From NCBI GenBank assembly GCA_963693285.1, contig OY848931.1:4816079-4880078 (forward strand): a stretch of 64,000 nt of DNA, written 5' to 3'. Positions 60,901 through 64,000 of this stretch are shown here, piece after piece. The notes beneath the pieces were generated by a model. That model did not search any database, had not been told where the DNA came from, and saw only the letters and a program-made list of their open reading frames with translations. A program made the position numbers and the translations under genes. Each line of letters starts with the position of its first letter. The stretch's first letter is position 1. This stretch comes from Xestospongia muta (lineage: Eukaryota > Porifera > Demospongiae > Haplosclerida > Petrosiidae).

Positions 60901-61417
60901 TAATCTGCCAGCATATGGTATGAGCCACATTCAAGTTTGGGATGGATCACAACTCTTTTATAATGGTGGTCATTTGATGGTAGAACAGAAAAGCATTGAT
61001 GTCATTGGATGGAATTCTGAACACGACATTCTTCAGCTACAAGTAAAATCTGGTGACTACACATTTACCGTAAAAGGTAGTCCACCTGATGAAGTGCATA
61101 CTATAGAAACAGAACAAGATACAAATTATGCTTACCTTACCTGTTCTCAAGGACGTGTTATCACTAGTATTGACTGGGTCTCTTATGGCAACCCAGTTTC
61201 CTCTGGTTTACATGCCACAGAGTATTTACTGGGCTCTTGTCATGCTGGTACCAGTCGTATGATAGTTGAGTCTACATGCTTAGGTAAATGTGATTGTAAA
61301 GTGAACTTAAATCACGACAATTTTGGAGGACATCCCTGTCCCAGTGTGGAAATGCCTCAAGTTGGCAGTCCTTGGAAACTTATTGCTAAATACTCATGTA
61401 ATGATCGATCATTTTAG
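57944..61417 (+). CDS. GH78 alpha-L-rhamnosidase fused to two SUEL lectin domains
   Basis: A single open frame of 1,157 residues with no intron. After a signal peptide (to about residue 27) there are beta-sandwich domains typical of bacterial alpha-L-rhamnosidases (PRLSWSI, YRVVVYEDN). The catalytic (alpha/alpha)6 region follows at about residues 480-830. It has the conserved DCDQRDERLGWMGDGG and TTIWELWNAF; the Asp/Glu residues that act in GH78 are present. The last 300 residues hold two galactose-binding (SUEL-type) lectin domains, LSCGEGTIIKVQFASYGNP and LTCSQGRVITSIDWVSYGNP, each followed by the expected Cys pattern. It would be secreted and cut terminal rhamnose from polysaccharides. In-frame alternatives for the start lie within a few codons (57953). 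Confidence 0.9.
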   Translation: MLKMMKKKDWLFFLVATLLCIIATSKPLPAYHLKCDHNLVGTQARNKSSHFIHPFTTDNPHPRLSWSIRHTERDMAQIAYRVVVYEDNNIYWDTGVVNGSDQFVVYHGPSLKSGYTYEWKINWWDSKGRSVNSQETGRFLAVSITNEDWSKANWIAPPDVPHTAPIFSKNITLKAGANIETAILYISGLGFYRVYVNENDLFESFDPPIFLSPGWTNYQFRVAYSAYDILNILSKQLPNPLPIKVVLGMGWRDPISYPPRDPMTHPDKMPLVLRLILNITYSDGLVQLEYSDDTWEVQNSSYLYDSIYNGETLNEMIVPVDIGKAVITQGPSGVMYLPKIPYIAIQEVIPAHKMWLLPPDSSGHKKQIVDFGFNSAGIAKVGLTNFNARPLIVKHAEVILHPPYGEQDGSLYYGNLRSAKAIDNYTVGYDSKRDFYIPTFTYHGFRYAEITGFFLEVFFSEVYKICVNSDVKLNSKFNVSNPLFANIQENVLRGQLSNMMSVPTDCDQRDERLGWMGDGGLSSDSLNLNFHMETFFPNWVLLMRDEQTDEGTLPDVVPFYRYGNRPSGPAWGAAYPQVVWALYKYYGDFDTAKEFFDGLMLYLDFMIGKVSDEGLANLYSGPGDWCPPPPMTRVNGSFTSSFSFLLNIKQVQELATALRDTANATKLKDMYTKYASQFNDAFLSNGKYQDDLQVSYVLPLALDIVPPDQKDDIVKYFINKLTTSDKTHITCGIIGTKFLFPVLTSLNRNDLAVEILNQVDYPSYGFMIHNPYEPATTIWELWNAFNGSAGMDSRNHHMFSSISGWMQTDMIGFQQRQGTYGYNELDLYPASYLDLSSASIELEHPRPIKYSWHRKGGLQCGKAPEDQSSLNPTLPEHGGLKLSCGEGTIIKVQFASYGNPTGVCGYHRIGSCHVEQSLKVVETFCLNKTECILPTRGDFWGDPCFGETKWLTVAVLCSGSDNNHVDYRYSSLEVNVSIPIGSNGHLNLPAYGMSHIQVWDGSQLFYNGGHLMVEQKSIDVIGWNSEHDILQLQVKSGDYTFTVKGSPPDEVHTIETEQDTNYAYLTCSQGRVITSIDWVSYGNPVSSGLHATEYLLGSCHAGTSRMIVESTCLGKCDCKVNLNHDNFGGHPCPSVEMPQVGSPWKLIAKYSCNDRSF

Positions 61418-61613
61418 TTTTGTTTGCTTTAATTTGTTGTTTTGTTCTTTTGAAATTAATTTTGTCCCCCTAAACATTGCATAGTGGCTTCCTGCCAATT
61501 ATGCAAACACTACATTCTTGAGGACTTTGACCCTGGTGAGGTCAGTTCAATGAGTGACGGTAAAATATATACACTATGTTTCTAGTACATTGTCATTTGT
61601 GTTTCACACCAAT

Positions 61614-64000
61614 ATGTATCGTTTGCTGTTCCTGATCTGTTGTTGGCTGGTTCCAGTGAATTGTGTCTCTAATTGCAACAATGATAGCACCATCTTTTAT
61701 CTCTTGATTACTGGAGGAGGACTTAGTCATCACTGTATTAATAGCACGTCTATCAACTGTACTTTTAACAGTCTACAAAATGGATTGAACTTTGCTGCTT
61801 CTTTAAGTGGGCCTTGTAACGTTGTAAATGTTCAGTTAGCACCTGGTGAACACATAATATCTCATCCAGTGTTGTTATGGAGTTCAGTTAGCATTAACAG
61901 TCTCAGTCATAACATATATGACACTACTATCAAGTGTGTTTTCCAACAATCTCAAGTACCTGACTCAATACAACATTCACTGTACTTCAATCAGAGTACA
62001 TCAGTGGAGATAGCTGATATTTCAGTTGAATCTTGTGCATTGCCATTTCGCGTTGATTCTGTAATGAAAGTGAGAATTGAAAATGTGGTTTTTCGGTAAG
62101 CCTGCAAAAATTGTAACTTGTAGAACATTTTATATTAAAACTTGAAATGTCAAATAATATTAATATGTATATATATTTAATTATATTTATCATTTTAGAT
62201 ATTTTAAAGAGGCAGCTTTTGACATTCATAATTGTGAGTCAGTTTCTATAGTTAATAGCTATTTTCATGAAAACAAAGGAACTGGCATAATCCAAGAACC
62301 TTTCAGAGGAAATACTGGAGCAGTGGCAATCACATACAGAGTTCTTCACTTTAGCTATAGCAATCCTAAAATTGAAGTTATCAATACATTGTTTATTAAC
62401 AATTCAGCTTTAGCTGGCAGAAACACATTCAGATCAACTAGTAATGCATTTTATAATGGTATATTAACTGGTAGAGCTGGTGGACTAGGAGTATTTGTGG
62501 ATGAAAGAAATCACAATGTCAGCATCTCCATTAATGGATGCCAATTTATTAACAATTACGCACAAGCATATGGTGGAGGATTATACTTTGTGTATAATGG
62601 TTTGAATTCTCAACATATTGGTACTGTAACTAATACTACATTCATTGGTAACTCGGGTGGACTTGGCGGAGGAGGGTTTATAAACTCAGTTCAGTCAAAG
62701 GGTTTACAAGGAGCACCTCATATTGTTCGATTTAAAGATTGTTATTTTGAGGGTAACCAAGGTGATGCCGGTGGAGGAATGTATTTTTATGTTATCCTTC
62801 AAGGTGGTCGAGGGAATTTATTGGAGTTGGATAATTGTACGTTTGTGGGTAATAGAGGTGTACTCTCAGAGAATGAATTTGGTGCTGCTATAGCTGCTTC
62901 ACTATATGAAGAATTTGAAGAGAAAGAATCGTTTCCAATTCATAATATTCATGACTGGTAAGTTGATTATTTAATATGTAAAATTAATCATTATTAACTA
63001 AATACATGTTTGAGGTTATTTGATGTTAGATACATTTTGTAACCATACCTTAAATTTATTTCTCATAAGTTAGTTAGAGCACTCAATCTACTAACATATT
63101 TGCTTACATTTGGACATAGTCACCAACTATTATGACCTTATATCGTGACTTTATGTCCTTTGACTCTTTTGAATGAGTCTTGATAGCTATTTTATGAAGC
63201 AGGTTCACAACCTTCACATGTATGCATTAGTATAGTAACCAGTAGTAACATCTCTGCATACATGCCCTTTCACTGTTTAAGACTACAAAGGTTAATAAGT
63301 TCACTGACCTGGTGATTTCATGTCTTGCACAGTATGTACTACTGTATACATAATTGATTTGCTATATATACCATCAAAATATGATGAATTATCCATTTAT
63401 AACAGTACTTTTATTAATAATATTGGAACTAATGGAATTGTTAGTCTGGGTTATCTACCATTTAATCTCTCTGGTACTAATAAGTTCATTGGCAACACTG
63501 GATCTTCTCTGAGAGTAAGTCAATACATTGATATTGTAATTGTTATCAGTTCTACTATTTGTTAGGCTATTGGTAGTCGTTTAACAATGAGTGGTGAACA
63601 GCACTTTATTAATAATACTGCTGTAGATGGAGGTGCACTCCACCTTCTTTCCTTTGCACAACTTAGACTCTTACCTGGTTTGAATATTCTCTTTCAAGGG
63701 AACTCTGGTCGGTACGTACACTCTATATGATTATTAAAAATAATTTAAACATATTATGTGGTCTTTCTTATAGGTATGGTTCAAGTATATTTGTTGATAG
63801 CATAGACAAATCCCCAGTTTTTACTAAAATTCAATATAATCCACAATGTTTTATGTTATTATATTCCAATCAACAAAGACCTCCTTCTCAATGGGACCAG
63901 GTGAAAAATAATGATAATACATATGATACAATCTAAATGTTCTCATGATAGTTATCAGGATATAGTATTATATTTTGATATAATAAGTATACCTGTATCT
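61614..64000 (+). CDS. Secreted beta-helix protein with POMP-like repeats (partial)
   Basis: It begins with a signal peptide (MYRLLFLICCWLVPVNC) and runs off the right edge. Exons include 61614-62095, about 62,199-62,957 and several after 63,350. Repeats of the FxxN...GGxxx type are clear: FINNYAQAYGGGLYF, FIGNSGGLGGGGF, FEGNQGDAGGGMYF and FINNTAVDGGALH. This pattern matches the polymorphic outer membrane protein repeat and right-handed parallel beta-helix proteins. Sponges have large families of such proteins (from memory). Many Asn-x-Ser/Thr sites. A probable donor at about 63,901 (after QWDQ) leads beyond the window. Role unknown. Confidence 0.7.

Noticed and set aside
1..64000. tRNA and rRNA genes
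   Set aside because: No stretch with tRNA box A/B pairs or ribosomal RNA cores was noticed by eye; a tRNAscan run would be needed to exclude them.

Overview
This is eukaryotic nuclear DNA. It is AT-rich, with spliced genes and many very short introns (often about 48-60 bp, GT...AG). The gene set is animal-type: an adhesion GPCR with a GPS site, Kunitz and TIL inhibitor modules, adenylate kinase 9, hydroxylysine kinase, glycine-cleavage T-protein and SUEL lectin domains. Compact introns, dense packing, tandem lineage-specific secreted proteins and bacterial-looking intronless genes suggest a demosponge (Amphimedon-like). That assignment is inference, because no marker gene was compared.

Layout. 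(1) 1-15,000: four tandem + strand genes for large secreted Cys-rich protease inhibitors (one partial at the left edge, then three with start codons). They carry VWC-like modules, tandem TIL domains on a repeated 231-bp exon-intron unit, Kunitz domains and a basic Cys-rich tail. Behind each of the three complete ones lies a copy of an Mrr/RRG7-like restriction-endonuclease-fold gene; only the third (15,341-16,411) is intact. (2) 16,498-23,440, - strand: hydroxylysine kinase, then three near-identical genes for an unrecognised secreted protein. Between them lie scrambled fragments of two genes found further right. (3) 24,352-32,080: the adhesion GPCR with somatomedin-B-like domains and an MFSD4/NaGLT1-like transporter. 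(4) 32,350-44,570: an unknown 358-residue protein, a secreted cysteine amidase-like protein, and a large AK9 gene with a second amidase copy in one intron. (5) 44,682-48,385: AMT, head-to-head with AK9, and a HAD phosphatase. (6) 48,770-55,929, - strand: four tandem genes for ependymin-like secreted glycoproteins. (7) 57,152-64,000: an intronless FMN reductase head-to-head with an intronless GH78 rhamnosidase-SUEL lectin fusion, then a beta-helix protein with POMP-like repeats that runs off the window.

The secreted inhibitors, ependymin-like proteins, amidases, lectin-rhamnosidase and POMP-like protein would all act outside the cell. A role in handling microbes or in the extracellular matrix is plausible but is inference. 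The kinases, AMT, AK9, HAD phosphatase and transporter are housekeeping genes. Exon coordinates were derived by hand from splice signals and reading phase; where given, they sum to intact frames.
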